Positions 46,271 through 55,783 are shown, numbered from the stretch's first letter. The stretch: DNA of 64,000 nucleotides from Jannaschia pagri (GCF_019655435.1 NZ_BPFH01000002.1:124001-188000); one strand, 5' to 3'. Notes: generated by a model not told the origin, from the letters alone. Numbers and translations are program-made.

Positions 46271-47122
46271 TCAATCCTGTCGAAACGGATCCTTCTGGTG
46301 GCGTTTGCGATAGAGCCGCGGTGTCGTTCCATATTGCTGACCAAACAGCCGATAGAAGTGACTGAGGTTCTCGATTCCCAGGGCCTCTGCAACGTCGGGA
46401 ATGGCCAAATCGGTCACATCCAACATCCGCGCGGCCTGCTCCATGCGGATGCCGTTCACATAAGCCGAGGGTGTCGTGCCCAAGTGGCGCCTCATGGCGC
46501 GGCACACATGTTCATGGCTGCGCCCCGCCGCCGCCACCAATCCAGCCGCGCCAATCCGGTAGACGGCTTCCGTTTGGGCGGCCGCACAGGCGGCAATCAA
46601 CCAAGGCGGCGCCCCGCCCTGCAGCCTGTCGGGGGCGAAGACGACGCGGTTTACCAGCGCCAGGAGGAACTCTTCGATCCGAACCAGACTGCGTGGGCCA
46701 GCGCGCAGATCCTGTAGCAAGCGCAAGGCATCTTGCCGCCGCGTGCCCGACAGGTGGTATTGGGCGGGCAGCCGTGCTTCCCGCCAAAAGAAGCGTCCAG
46801 AGACATCGGGTGCGTAACGGGCGGCCACATGATCCGCGATCTCGCTGCGAAACATCACGTTCACGATCGTGCAGCCCCCTGCCCGGCTGGCCCGCAAGGC
46901 ATGGGTATCGTTCGGGCGAATGCACAACAGGTCCCCCGCCTCAAGATCTTGCGATGCCCCGTTCACCCAATGGGCCGTGCGCCCGGCCTCGATCAACATC
47001 ACCTCGTGGTAATCGTGACGGTGGGCCAAGGACGGAAACCGAGCGGGCAGCGTTTTGCGGGCCACATGGTGGGTTTCGTTGGGCGCGATGTAATCGTCGA
47101 TGAAAAACGTCTCAGATTCCAT
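46271..47122 (-). CDS. AraC-family transcriptional regulator
   Basis: A 283-residue regulator. An N-terminal cupin-like sensing domain (about 15-110; SLAHRHDYHEVMLIEAGRTAHWVNG) is followed by a C-terminal pair of helix-turn-helix motifs (about 180-278; AAAGRSHEHVCRAMRRHLGTTPSAYVNGIRM and DVAEALGIENLSHFYRLF). It is divergent from the PhyH-MBL-ABC-mannosidase genes. The shared gap carries 10-bp direct repeats in the spacing used by AraC-type activators, so it probably controls that unit in response to a sugar-like ligand. Confidence 0.92.
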   Translation of the reverse strand: MESETFFIDDYIAPNETHHVARKTLPARFPSLAHRHDYHEVMLIEAGRTAHWVNGASQDLEAGDLLCIRPNDTHALRASRAGGCTIVNVMFRSEIADHVAARYAPDVSGRFFWREARLPAQYHLSGTRRQDALRLLQDLRAGPRSLVRIEEFLLALVNRVVFAPDRLQGGAPPWLIAACAAAQTEAVYRIGAAGLVAAAGRSHEHVCRAMRRHLGTTPSAYVNGIRMEQAARMLDVTDLAIPDVAEALGIENLSHFYRLFGQQYGTTPRLYRKRHQKDPFRQD

Positions 47123-47162
47123 CCTGCTGCCTTCTTATCATCTGCGCCCAAGGAACAAGCTG

Positions 47163-47193
47163 AATGTCAATTTAGGACAAGAAAATGTCAATT
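47163..47193. promoter_or_regulatory. 10-bp direct repeat, candidate AraC operator
   Basis: AATGTCAATT occurs at 47163-47172 and again at 47184-47193, exactly 21 bp apart (two helical turns), in the 132-base gap between the AraC gene and the PhyH gene. Direct half-sites at this spacing are typical for AraC-family activators. Confidence 0.6.
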
Positions 47194-47254
47194 CTGCCGA
47201 GCGCGCGACCACCAGCCACCTGCTAGCTTCAACGCGTGTCCTTGGGAGGGGAAC

Positions 47255-48076
47255 ATGCTCGATACACCAACAGATCTGACCTTTTCGCCCGTGGACCACC
47301 GCCCCGAGGTCCTGTCCCAAGACCATATCGATGCCTATAACCGGGACGGATTTATCGCGCCGTTCGACGTCTTTGATGGGTCAGAGATCGAGACAATCCG
47401 GACCTATGCGGACCGTCTGATGGCTGCGATGGGACGGGACGGCGCCTATGGCATCAACTGCTATCAGGCGCGCCTGCGTGGGCTCTATGATCTGGCGACC
47501 GAGCCGCGCATTCTGGATCTGGTGCAGGACATCATCGGGCCAGATATCCTCTGCTGGGCTTCGGCCATCCTCTGCAAACAGCCCGGTGACCCAAAGGCCG
47601 TGCCCTGGCACCAAGACGCGTCGTTCTGGGCCCTTAGCCCGGCGCGCACCGTGACGGTCTGGTTGGCCATTGACGATGCGGACGCCGAAAACGCCGCCAT
47701 GCGGTTCATTCCCGGCAGCCACGATAAGGGCGCGCTCGCGGTAAAAGCGTCGGGGGAGGAGGCGGTCTTTCACAAAGAAACCGCCGATACGACCCGTTTA
47801 GGCGCCCCCGTCACGAATGCATTGCGCGCGGGTCAGGTGTCGCTGCACGCAGATATGCTTGTCCACGGGTCGCGACCAAACCTGAGCAACCGGCGGCGCT
47901 GTGGTCTGACCCTGCGCTATTGCCCGCCGAGCGTTCAGACAACGGACCCAACCTGGGCCAGAGGTGTCGAGGCCCTGCTCTGCCGTGGCTCCGCCGGGGC
48001 CTGGCGCACCCACCCTCGGCCAGCGAATGACGATATCACGGCGACCGGATCCCCCCATGTGGTGGGCAACAACTGA
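47255..48076 (+). CDS. phytanoyl-CoA dioxygenase (PhyH) family protein
   Basis: A 273-residue Fe(II)/2-oxoglutarate dioxygenase-like protein. The facial triad is H119-x-D121 (WHQDASFW) and H204 (LVHGSRPN), with R213-R215 as 2-oxoglutarate binder. The family hydroxylates or oxidises small substrates including osmolytes. GGGAGGGG precedes the ATG at 47255. It overlaps the next gene by one base and heads the AraC-divergent operon. The substrate may be the aglycone or a derivative of the mannoside handled downstream; that is inference. Confidence 0.88.
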   Translation: MLDTPTDLTFSPVDHRPEVLSQDHIDAYNRDGFIAPFDVFDGSEIETIRTYADRLMAAMGRDGAYGINCYQARLRGLYDLATEPRILDLVQDIIGPDILCWASAILCKQPGDPKAVPWHQDASFWALSPARTVTVWLAIDDADAENAAMRFIPGSHDKGALAVKASGEEAVFHKETADTTRLGAPVTNALRAGQVSLHADMLVHGSRPNLSNRRRCGLTLRYCPPSVQTTDPTWARGVEALLCRGSAGAWRTHPRPANDDITATGSPHVVGNN

Positions 48077-48753
48077 TGCGGGTGACGTGGTTCGGGCAAG
48101 CAGCGCTGCTGTTCGAAGGCAAGCAGACGTCCGTGATGACCGACCCCTTCACGCCAGATGTATTGGGGTATCCAGCCATCACAGAGGCCGCCGATATTGT
48201 CCTGACCTCGTCCGACGATGACGACGCCCATTGCCGCAGTGACCTGATCGCGGGACATCCGGTGACCTGCAACACGCTAGACATCGCAGGCGACGGCAAG
48301 GGCACGGCCGAAGTGGGCGGGTTAACCGTCCAGGCCATCGCCGCCGAAGAATGGGAGCATCACCCCCGCGGCGTGGCAAATCAAAACGCCATGTATCGTT
48401 TTACGCTCGACGGGATCAAAATCGCGCACATGGGCGATGTGGGCAACGCGCTGACCGACGAACAGATCGCCTTTTTCGAAGGCGTGGATGTCCTCTGCGC
48501 GCTGACCGGCGGATCGCCAACGATTGCTTTGCCCGATCTCATGCGGATGATCCATATGACCGCCCCCAAGCTGGTCATTCCCATACATTTCAGGACTTTG
48601 GCCTATAGACCGGCTAATATTCAGTGGATCACGGACTTCCTGCCCTACTTCAATTCAAGGGATGTGGAATTCGCCTTCGGGCCCCACGCCGAGATCGCGG
48701 CCAATGATCTGACGGGGCACACGCGCGTCCTCGTCCTCGATCACAAAAGATAA
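48076..48753 (+). CDS. metallo-beta-lactamase-fold protein with degenerate metal site
   Basis: A 225-residue MBL-fold protein of the UPF0173 type (start RVTWFGQAALLFEG; KIAHMGDVG; VIPIHFRTL). The usual H-x-H-x-D-H is replaced by S-S-D-D-D-D, so at least two metal-ligand histidines are lost; the D-V-G segment and late His remain. It may be a binding rather than catalytic member, or use another metal arrangement. It sits between PhyH and the ABC binding protein in the same operon. Confidence 0.82.
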   Translation: MRVTWFGQAALLFEGKQTSVMTDPFTPDVLGYPAITEAADIVLTSSDDDDAHCRSDLIAGHPVTCNTLDIAGDGKGTAEVGGLTVQAIAAEEWEHHPRGVANQNAMYRFTLDGIKIAHMGDVGNALTDEQIAFFEGVDVLCALTGGSPTIALPDLMRMIHMTAPKLVIPIHFRTLAYRPANIQWITDFLPYFNSRDVEFAFGPHAEIAANDLTGHTRVLVLDHKR

Positions 48754-48774
48754 GACCGACTAGGGAGAAACCTC

Positions 48775-50502
48775 ATGTTCAAGCACCTCATCACCGGGAC
48801 GGCGACGCTGGCGCTGATGACCGGGACCGCGCTGGCCCAAGACGTGGCGCGCGAGGACACGGTGATCTTCGATCTGGACCGCACCATAACGGACCCGACC
48901 AACTTCAATTGGTTGACCGATGGGACGGGCGTGCGCCGGATGCATGGCGGCCACCAAGTCATGTGGGAGCCGTTGTTCATCCTCGACTACAACACCGGTG
49001 AGTTGGACCCTTGGCTGGCCATTGGGTTCGAGGGCAACGATGACAGCAGCGCCTTCACCATCTCCCTCCGCGACGGTGTGGAGTGGTCCGATGGCGAGGC
49101 GTTCAATGCCGACGACGTCGTCTTTTCAATCAACCTCGCGCTGGAAAACGAAGAAATCACGGCCCGCGAGGCCTCGGCCATCCGCTCCCAGGTGGCCTCG
49201 GTCGAAAAGGTCGATGACCTAACGGTCTCGGTCACGCTCCAGGCGCCCAACCCCCGCTTCATGGTCGAGAACTTCGGCATTCGGATCTTCGGCAGCTACC
49301 TCATCATGCCGGAACACATCTGGGCCGGGCAGGACGCCGCCACCTTTACCTTCCCCGAACCCATCGGAACCGGCCCCTACACCTTCACCTCGGCCGCAAC
49401 CAACCGCGCCATCTGGGACCGCAATGACGATTGGTGGGGCGCCAAAACGGGGTTCATGGACCTGCCGGAGCCACAGCGCGTCATCTTCCTGGAGACGGGC
49501 GGCGAAGAAAGCCGCGCACAGTTGATCGCGGGCAACGACCTGGACGCCGCACAGAACGTCTCGGTCGGTACATTTGAGGCCGTGCGTGCCCAAAACGCCG
49601 CCGTGATCGCTTGGTACGAGGACTATCCCTATGCCGCCGCCGACCCCTGCGCACGGCAGCTCGAGATCAACACGACTGTCGCCCCATGGGACGACCCGGC
49701 CATGCGCCGCGCGGTGGCCCATATCATCGACCGCAGCCAGATCGTGAACGTCGCCTATGAGGGCACGACCGAGCCATCGCGCACGATGTTCGCCCAGTAC
49801 GGCGCCATGCAGCCTTTTATCCAAGCGGCCATCGCCGCGGGCGGTGAACTGCCCATGACGGCGGATGTGGACGCGGCCCAAGCCCTGATCGAGGGGGCCG
49901 GTTGGACCCGGGACGGCGATTACTACACCAAGGACGGTGAAACCCTGTCTGTGGAGATCCACGTCAACTCCGCCTCGACCGAATACACCCGCACCATCGA
50001 CGTGGTGGTCGAACAATTGCAGCGCGCGGGCATCGATGCCCGGTCGGTTCCGGTCGAGAACGGCGTCTTCTGGGGCGAAGTGCTGCCCTTCGGCGCCTAT
50101 GAGATGTCCTACAGCTGGCTGTCCTGCGGATCGGTGAACGAACCCTGGGCCTCCATGGGCCGCTACACGGTCAAGGACGTGGTGCCCGTGGGCGAACGCT
50201 CGCCCGGCTTCAACAACACCGCCCGCTGGGATGGTGCGGCAGCAGAGGCCTATTCGGCGGCCGTGGACGAGATGGCCTCGCTGCCCCTGGGCGATCCACA
50301 GATCGTCGACTTGGTCGGTCAGGCCTACGGCCATCTGGCCGAGGAGATGCCGTTTATCCCCCTGGTGCAGGCGGCGAAGCTGATCCCCTTCAACACCACC
50401 TATTGGGAGGGTTGGCCGACCAACGACAACTATTACAACCACCCCTTCTTTTGGTGGAACACGGGTCATCAGATCGTCCATGGCCTGACCAAGGTCGAGT
50501 GA
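48775..50502 (+). CDS. ABC transporter substrate-binding protein, family 5
   Basis: A 575-residue periplasmic binding protein with signal peptide (about 1-21, ending TALA). The family-5 core includes WEPLFILDYNTGELDPWLAIGFE, the DGVEWSDGEAFNADDVVFS motif and, late, PFIPLVQAAKLI. Family-5 proteins bind peptides, nickel or oligosaccharides. The neighbours (alpha-mannosidase, AraC regulator) favour a sugar or glycoside ligand. AGGGAGAAACC precedes the ATG. It is the first transport component of a dpp-type operon. Confidence 0.92.
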   Translation: MFKHLITGTATLALMTGTALAQDVAREDTVIFDLDRTITDPTNFNWLTDGTGVRRMHGGHQVMWEPLFILDYNTGELDPWLAIGFEGNDDSSAFTISLRDGVEWSDGEAFNADDVVFSINLALENEEITAREASAIRSQVASVEKVDDLTVSVTLQAPNPRFMVENFGIRIFGSYLIMPEHIWAGQDAATFTFPEPIGTGPYTFTSAATNRAIWDRNDDWWGAKTGFMDLPEPQRVIFLETGGEESRAQLIAGNDLDAAQNVSVGTFEAVRAQNAAVIAWYEDYPYAAADPCARQLEINTTVAPWDDPAMRRAVAHIIDRSQIVNVAYEGTTEPSRTMFAQYGAMQPFIQAAIAAGGELPMTADVDAAQALIEGAGWTRDGDYYTKDGETLSVEIHVNSASTEYTRTIDVVVEQLQRAGIDARSVPVENGVFWGEVLPFGAYEMSYSWLSCGSVNEPWASMGRYTVKDVVPVGERSPGFNNTARWDGAAAEAYSAAVDEMASLPLGDPQIVDLVGQAYGHLAEEMPFIPLVQAAKLIPFNTTYWEGWPTNDNYYNHPFFWWNTGHQIVHGLTKVE

Positions 50503-50589
50503 TCGGCTCAGGTGCGGCACCCCCTGCCCTACGAGACGCTTCGTAGGGTGGGGCTCGCCACCAGCGCTCGTTCTCGGGAAATCACCAAG

Positions 50590-51072
50590 ATGGATGCAGT
50601 GACCAGGCCAGCCCCTTCCGACGCGACCTATGCCCCACGGGACCTGTCGCGCCATGGAGTGTGGTCCATCCGGGCGTTGCGCGTGAAACTCTATGGCATC
50701 GCCACGGCTGATCAGGGCATCACACAAGCGGACTTCGGCACGGCACGGACGTTCATTCGGGATGATGTCCTGGCCAAATTGAAGGCCACGGGGTCCGACG
50801 CCAGCCTTGGCTTTGCCATCATCCACCGGGGCACCGAGGGCGTCACCCTGGCGGTCCATTGGTGGGAGGAGGGCTCAATCCTCTGCCACGCCGTACACAG
50901 GCAACGGTTCGATGGTCGGCCCTCAGACGTTCAAGACCGGGGCACCATCGGCTGCGTCTGGGAACTGGCCGTCATTGATGCCGAAACCCGCGCCTGGCGG
51001 GACACGATGATGACCCCTCGCCCGTCCCCCGAGATCTATCTCAAGACCGTCCTGGCCGCTTCCCAGGTCTAG
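50590..51072 (+). CDS. hypothetical protein within the transporter operon
   Basis: About 160 residues from ATG 50590 (an upstream reading to 50512 lacks coding character). It is a soluble alpha/beta protein with a run of strands: GFAIIHRGTEGVTLAVHWWEEGSILCHAVHRQRF and IGCVWELAVIDAETRAWRD. I cannot assign a family. It is placed between binding protein and permease genes and 16 bases before the latter, so it is part of the operon. Confidence 0.72.
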   Translation: MDAVTRPAPSDATYAPRDLSRHGVWSIRALRVKLYGIATADQGITQADFGTARTFIRDDVLAKLKATGSDASLGFAIIHRGTEGVTLAVHWWEEGSILCHAVHRQRFDGRPSDVQDRGTIGCVWELAVIDAETRAWRDTMMTPRPSPEIYLKTVLAASQV

Positions 51073-51088
51073 CTACAGGAGACCCGCC

Positions 51089-52099
51089 ATGCCCGTGATC
51101 CCTGCGGCCTATCTCAAGAACCGGCTCATCACCTTGGTCCTGACGGTGCTCATCGCCGCGACCCTCATTTGGATCATCCCGCGCCTGTCGCCCGTGGACC
51201 CCGCCGAGATCGCCCTGGGCCGCATGGCCTCTGGCGCGGGAACGGTCGCCAATTCGGACGAAATCCTCGCTCAGTTGCGCGCCTCAATGGGGATCGACGG
51301 GCCGCTGATCTGGCAATACCTCAGCTACATCGGGAATGTCCTACGCTTCGACTTCGGCCTCTCGACAGCCTCTTTCCCGACGCCCGTCTCCTCCCTGATC
51401 GCGGCCGCACTCCCCTGGACGCTGGGCCTGATGATCCTGTCGTTGGTGATAACCTTCCTCATTGGCAACCTTCTCGGTGCGCTCATGGTTTGGGACCGGT
51501 CGCCCAAGCTGGTCCGCGTGGCCATCCCAGCGGCCATGGTCTTTACGTCCATCCCACCGATCCTGTCGGGCCTGCTGCTGATGTGGGTCTTCGCGGCGAA
51601 GCTGCGGTGGTTCCCCCTCACCGGCGCCTATGGCCTGACGGTCGAGCCCGGCTGGTCTTTGGATTTCATTCTGTCAGTCTTGCACCACGGGTTTCTGCCC
51701 GCGCTCAGCATCGTGATCGTCACCTTTGGCTTCTGGGCCCTGGGCATGCGGGGCCTGATGATCACCGTGCAGGGCGAAGACTACGTCAAGCTGGCGGAGG
51801 CCAAGGGCCTACGTCCCCGCTACGTCCTGTACCGCTACATGATCCGCAACGCGATCCTGCCCCAGATCACGGCCTTCGCGCTCAAGATCGGCCTGTTGGT
51901 GGCGGGACAGGTCCTGGTGGAGCGGATCTTTGCGTACAACGGGATGGGCAAGCTGCTCTACGACGCGATCCTGAACCAGGACTTCCCCGTCATTCAGGGC
52001 GTCAGCTTTGTCATTATCCTGATGACCGCGATCAGCGTCTTTCTGGTGGACCTGCTCTATCCGTTCATAGACCCGAGGATCCGCCATGACAGCGCCTGA
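51089..52099 (+). CDS. ABC transporter permease, DppB-like
   Basis: A 336-residue inner-membrane permease with six to seven helices. The first helix is near residues 10-30, the EAA loop is QGEDYVKLAEAKGLRPRYVLYRYMIRNAILPQ near residue 225, and the C-terminal YPFIDPRIRH matches the DppB/OppB family. It forms the channel with the DppC-type permease encoded 0.6 kb downstream. The spacer between the two permeases is unusual, since they are normally adjacent. Confidence 0.92.
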   Translation: MPVIPAAYLKNRLITLVLTVLIAATLIWIIPRLSPVDPAEIALGRMASGAGTVANSDEILAQLRASMGIDGPLIWQYLSYIGNVLRFDFGLSTASFPTPVSSLIAAALPWTLGLMILSLVITFLIGNLLGALMVWDRSPKLVRVAIPAAMVFTSIPPILSGLLLMWVFAAKLRWFPLTGAYGLTVEPGWSLDFILSVLHHGFLPALSIVIVTFGFWALGMRGLMITVQGEDYVKLAEAKGLRPRYVLYRYMIRNAILPQITAFALKIGLLVAGQVLVERIFAYNGMGKLLYDAILNQDFPVIQGVSFVIILMTAISVFLVDLLYPFIDPRIRHDSA

Positions 52100-52693
52100 C
52101 TGGGATCATAGAACGCACCACGGCGGTGGGGCCCGGAGCCATGGGTGTGGCGGCTCAAGTCGGCGCCCAAGTGGTGGTTTATCTCCCAACCATGACCCAC
52201 AATCGAAATCGTCGAAAATCTCGCTCCCGCCTGCGCCCAGCACTTCGCGTAAGATACCCCCGCTGCAACTAAACCCTGGGTGGGCTTCCCCCCCGCCAAT
52301 ACAGCTTAACGCTAAAAGGAAAGTGCGGCCCCAGTGCGGATATGCCGAGCATCCGAGCGGATTACCAAGAACGTCGGACCACCAGCGAAACTCAGGCTGG
52401 ATCGCCATCTCAAACGCGCGCCGATCATGGTTCGACGGGCCTCGCGTAAGTGGGTTTCGACCGACCTCCCTTAAGTCTGTGCGGCGTCCCATCGGACGAT
52501 CCCGACAGGGGATTGGTCGACAGGACAGATGTGCGACGTGCCTCACGAAATCGCCCGGACTGTGCCTGACAGCAGGAACCACACTCTCCGCCAGGCACGC
52601 TGTCTCTAGAGATCAGACGCAACGGGCCAGGCACGGCCAACACCCGTCGCAGGACACCGCGCCGACTGCCCCGAGACAATCAGGAGGCATGCC
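52100..52693. other. 594-base spacer between the two permease genes
   Basis: One plus-strand frame (52086-52697) is open across the whole spacer, from an ATG in the end of the first permease gene to a TGA overlapping the second permease ATG. Its product is rich in serine, arginine and proline without motifs. By hand count only about 56 percent of its first 80 codons end in G or C, far below real genes here. I read it as non-coding inserted or decayed DNA. A minus-strand frame over the same part is no better. Confidence 0.55.
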
Positions 52694-53644
52694 ATGACGC
52701 GCACCTCGTCCGAGGCGCAAAGCGGACGCACTCCGCCGAGCCGCGCCGACCGCCGTCAGACCCGCCGCCTTCGCCGCTTCGACAGCCCATGGATGAACCC
52801 AAAACTGTTCTGGGGCCTTGGCCTGCTTCTTGGGATCGTGGCCATTGGCCTCCTAGGACGCCTGTTTTGGAACCTGGATCTGGTCTTTACGGGCTCCAAC
52901 ACCCTGAAGCTGCCACCGGTGGGGTTTGAGAACCTGCGCCGGCAAGAGGGCACCTGGATTAACCCATTGGGCACCGATGGCTCCGGTCGCGATATGCTCG
53001 CGCTGATCATTATGGGGGCGCCAAACTCCCTGTTCGTGGGATTACTCGCCTCTTTGATTGGCATGACGACGGGGATCGTCTTGGGGTTCACGGCCGGGTT
53101 CGTCGGCGGGCGCGTGGACGACACGATCCGCGTGCTGTCAGACGTAATGATCACGATCCCCCCGCTCCTGATCCTCGTGGTGTTTCAATCGGCGTTTGGG
53201 GATGTCTCCTTGACGATGATGGCACTGCTGATCGCGGGCTTTGTCTGGCAATCGCCAACGCGTTTGATCCGCGCCCAGGTGTTGTCGATGAAACGATCCG
53301 GCTACGTGCAGATGGCGCAGCTGTCCGGGGCCTCCGTGCCCCACATCATGTTCCGAGAGATGATGCCCAATCTGGTGCCCTACCTTTTCGGGTCCTTCAT
53401 CGCCTCGGTCACAACGGCCATTGTGACAGCCGTCGGCCTGGAGGTGCTAGGCTTGGGGCCGCAACGCATCCCAACGCTCGGGCGCACAATCTATGAGGCC
53501 ATCAACGCAGGCGCGCTGATCCAAAACCTGTGGTGGTGGTGGGGGCTGCCGACGCTGTTGCTGGGTGTGATGTTTATCGGGCTGCTGCTGATCAATCTCG
53601 GGTTGGATGAAGTGTCCAACCCACGGCTGAGGAAGTTGAGCTGA
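52694..53644 (+). CDS. ABC transporter permease, DppC-like
   Basis: A 316-residue inner-membrane permease. A hydrophilic start (about 1-30) is followed by a first helix (about 38-58). The family periplasmic segment NPLGTDGSGRDMLALIIMGA is near residue 95, and the EAA loop RAQVLSMKRSGYVQMAQLSGASVPHIMFREMMPNLVP near residue 195. CAGGAGGCATGCC gives a strong ribosome site. It pairs with the DppB-like permease. Confidence 0.93.
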   Translation: MTRTSSEAQSGRTPPSRADRRQTRRLRRFDSPWMNPKLFWGLGLLLGIVAIGLLGRLFWNLDLVFTGSNTLKLPPVGFENLRRQEGTWINPLGTDGSGRDMLALIIMGAPNSLFVGLLASLIGMTTGIVLGFTAGFVGGRVDDTIRVLSDVMITIPPLLILVVFQSAFGDVSLTMMALLIAGFVWQSPTRLIRAQVLSMKRSGYVQMAQLSGASVPHIMFREMMPNLVPYLFGSFIASVTTAIVTAVGLEVLGLGPQRIPTLGRTIYEAINAGALIQNLWWWWGLPTLLLGVMFIGLLLINLGLDEVSNPRLRKLS

Positions 53645-53779
53645 TGCCTGGCCGTCCCGAAGGTGTCCAGTCGCATGTCGTAAGCCCTGCAGAGCAGACA
53701 CGGGCCACCGCGCGACGACGCGCGCCCGAAACCTGTCCCGGCATCCGTCCTACACGCCACCGGCGCGAGGCCTGGTGCC

Positions 53780-53827
53780 AAAAGTCTTCAGCGAAGACTT
53801 TTTCCAAACTTTTCTCTGAAAAGTTTG
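53780..53827. repeat. two adjacent perfect 10-bp hairpins
   Basis: AAAAGTCTTC-agc-GAAGACTTTT (53780-53802) and CAAACTTTTC-tct-GAAAAGTTTG (53805-53827) are perfect inverted repeats placed two bases apart, just before the ribosome site of the ATPase gene. They are AT-rich in a GC-rich genome and look like a mobile or repeated palindromic unit. As RNA, both would fold strongly and could limit read-through to the ATPase gene. Confidence 0.75.
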
Positions 53828-53842
53828 CCGTCGGAGGTCCCA

Positions 53843-55567
53843 ATGCCTGACACCCCTGTTCTCACGTTGCGTGACCTCTCGATCGATTTTCCGACACCCC
53901 AAGGCGTCGTGCAGGCAGTCAAGGCGCTCTCTCTCACGATCCAGGCCGGACGCCGTGTCGGTTTCATCGGAGAAAGCGGATCCGGCAAGACGACGACGGC
54001 GCTCGCTATCATGCGAATGCTGGCGGAACCGGGCCGGGTGTCCAACGGCACCATTGACCTTGCCGGAACGGACGTGCTGGCCCTCTCTGAGGAAGAGATG
54101 CGCCGCACGCGCCTCAGCCGCGTGGCCTATATCCCCCAGGGCGCAATGAATTCGCTGAACCCCGTGATGCGGGTGGAGCCGCAGATGTGGGATGCCGTTA
54201 TCGCCCACGAAGGTGCCCTGCCCCGTGGCACGCTCAAGGCCCGATCAGCGGCTGCGCTCGCCTCGGTTGGTTTGCCGGCCCATACGGGCAACCTGTATCC
54301 CCATGAGCTGTCGGGCGGAATGAAGCAACGGGTGTGCATTGCCCTGGGCATCCTGCTCGACCCCGACCTTATCATCGCCGACGAGCCGACCAGTGCGCTT
54401 GACGTGGTCACTCAGCGGCAGGTCATGCAGACGCTCAACGACATCCAGCGTAAGATTGGATCGGGCCTTATTCTGATCGGCCATGACATGGGGTTGATGG
54501 CCCAATCGGTCGATGAACTGGCCGTTTTGAAGGACGGCGAATTGGTCGAACACGGCACCGTCGCCCAGATCATCGACGCACCCAAGCACCCCTATACCCA
54601 AGACCTGATCCGCTCAGTCCCCTTGGTCGGCGGAGAAAGCTTTCTCAACCCGGACCGCAGCGCCCCCGCGCCCCGGCGCAGCAGCCGGGAGCCGCTGTTG
54701 CGGTTCGATGGCGTCTCAAAGACCTATGGCACCGTCACGGCGCTACATCCCATGTCTTTCGCTTTGCAGGGGGACACGCCGCAGATCATCTCGATTGTCG
54801 GACAGTCGGGGTCCGGAAAATCGACCATGGGCGGGGTAATGCTGGGCTTTAACCCGCCCACCACTGGGCGGGTCCTCTATGAAGGACGGGACGTCTATGG
54901 CATGGGCGCCGCCGATAGCCTGGATTTCCGCAAGAATGTGCAGGCCGTATTCCAGGACCCATATGGCTGCTTCAACCCGTTCTACCGGGTGTCGCATGCC
55001 CTGTCGTTTCCCTTCAGACGCTTCGGCCTGTCCGAGGGCAAGGCCCATACCCAGCGCGCCATGGAGGACGCCTGCGCCGCCGTGGGACTGGACCCGGACC
55101 TGGTCTTGCCACGCTATCCGCACCAATTGTCTGGCGGCCAACGGCAGCGGTTGATCGTGGCCCGCGCCCTGATGCTGAGCCCCAAGTTGCTGATCGCGGA
55201 TGAGCCGGTGTCCATGGTCGATGCCAGCCTGCGCGCGACGATCCTGTCGAACATCTACGACCTAAAGGACAAACACGGCATCTCGATCTTGTATATCACC
55301 CACGACCTGGCCACGGCCTATCACGTCAGCGACTTCGTGATGGTCCTCTACAAGGGCCGCGTGGTCGAGGCGGGACCACCCGGACAGGTCATCGGGGACC
55401 CGCGCCATCCCTATACCCGGCTGTTGATCGACTCGATCCCCTGGCCGGACCTGAACCGTCCCTGGGGATCAGACGATTGGACCCCTGAGGCGCTTGAGCA
55501 TGAGGCCCAGGCTGCCGCCGCCCAGTTTCGGGGCAATGTGCCTGGGTTCGATTTGCAGACCGAATGA
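53843..55567 (+). CDS. fused double ABC ATPase (DppD-DppF type)
   Basis: A 574-residue protein with two ABC domains in one chain. The first has Walker A GESGSGKTTT near residue 43, signature LSGGMKQRV, and Walker B LIIADEPTSALD. The second has GQSGSGKST near 330, signature LSGGQRQRL, and LLIADEPVSMVD. Each domain ends with the P-x-H-P-Y-T-x-x-L motif typical of peptide-type transporters. It energises the two permeases upstream. CGGAGGTCCCA precedes the ATG at 53843. Confidence 0.94.
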   Translation: MPDTPVLTLRDLSIDFPTPQGVVQAVKALSLTIQAGRRVGFIGESGSGKTTTALAIMRMLAEPGRVSNGTIDLAGTDVLALSEEEMRRTRLSRVAYIPQGAMNSLNPVMRVEPQMWDAVIAHEGALPRGTLKARSAAALASVGLPAHTGNLYPHELSGGMKQRVCIALGILLDPDLIIADEPTSALDVVTQRQVMQTLNDIQRKIGSGLILIGHDMGLMAQSVDELAVLKDGELVEHGTVAQIIDAPKHPYTQDLIRSVPLVGGESFLNPDRSAPAPRRSSREPLLRFDGVSKTYGTVTALHPMSFALQGDTPQIISIVGQSGSGKSTMGGVMLGFNPPTTGRVLYEGRDVYGMGAADSLDFRKNVQAVFQDPYGCFNPFYRVSHALSFPFRRFGLSEGKAHTQRAMEDACAAVGLDPDLVLPRYPHQLSGGQRQRLIVARALMLSPKLLIADEPVSMVDASLRATILSNIYDLKDKHGISILYITHDLATAYHVSDFVMVLYKGRVVEAGPPGQVIGDPRHPYTRLLIDSIPWPDLNRPWGSDDWTPEALEHEAQAAAAQFRGNVPGFDLQTE

Positions 55568-55783
55568 CCACCGGCCCCACGGCCGCCTAGCGACAGAAGA
55601 TAGAGAGCCACCGAAGAGACCCCCCACAGACCTGCGCAGCCCTCTGCCCCCATGCAAGAGCCCCTGACCGAAGGGTCAGTGCCTCCTTCAGGTGGCCGGT
55701 GCCCCCCGTTTCGGTTTCAGACCGCCGACCATGGGGGTCACGTCGCAACAGGACCGCGCCCCAGACCCACGAAACGACCAACC

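Noticed and set aside
49219-50859. Minus-strand open frame (546 codons) over the binding-protein gene
   Set aside because: Shadow of the plus-strand family-5 binding protein; no ribosome site and no motif.
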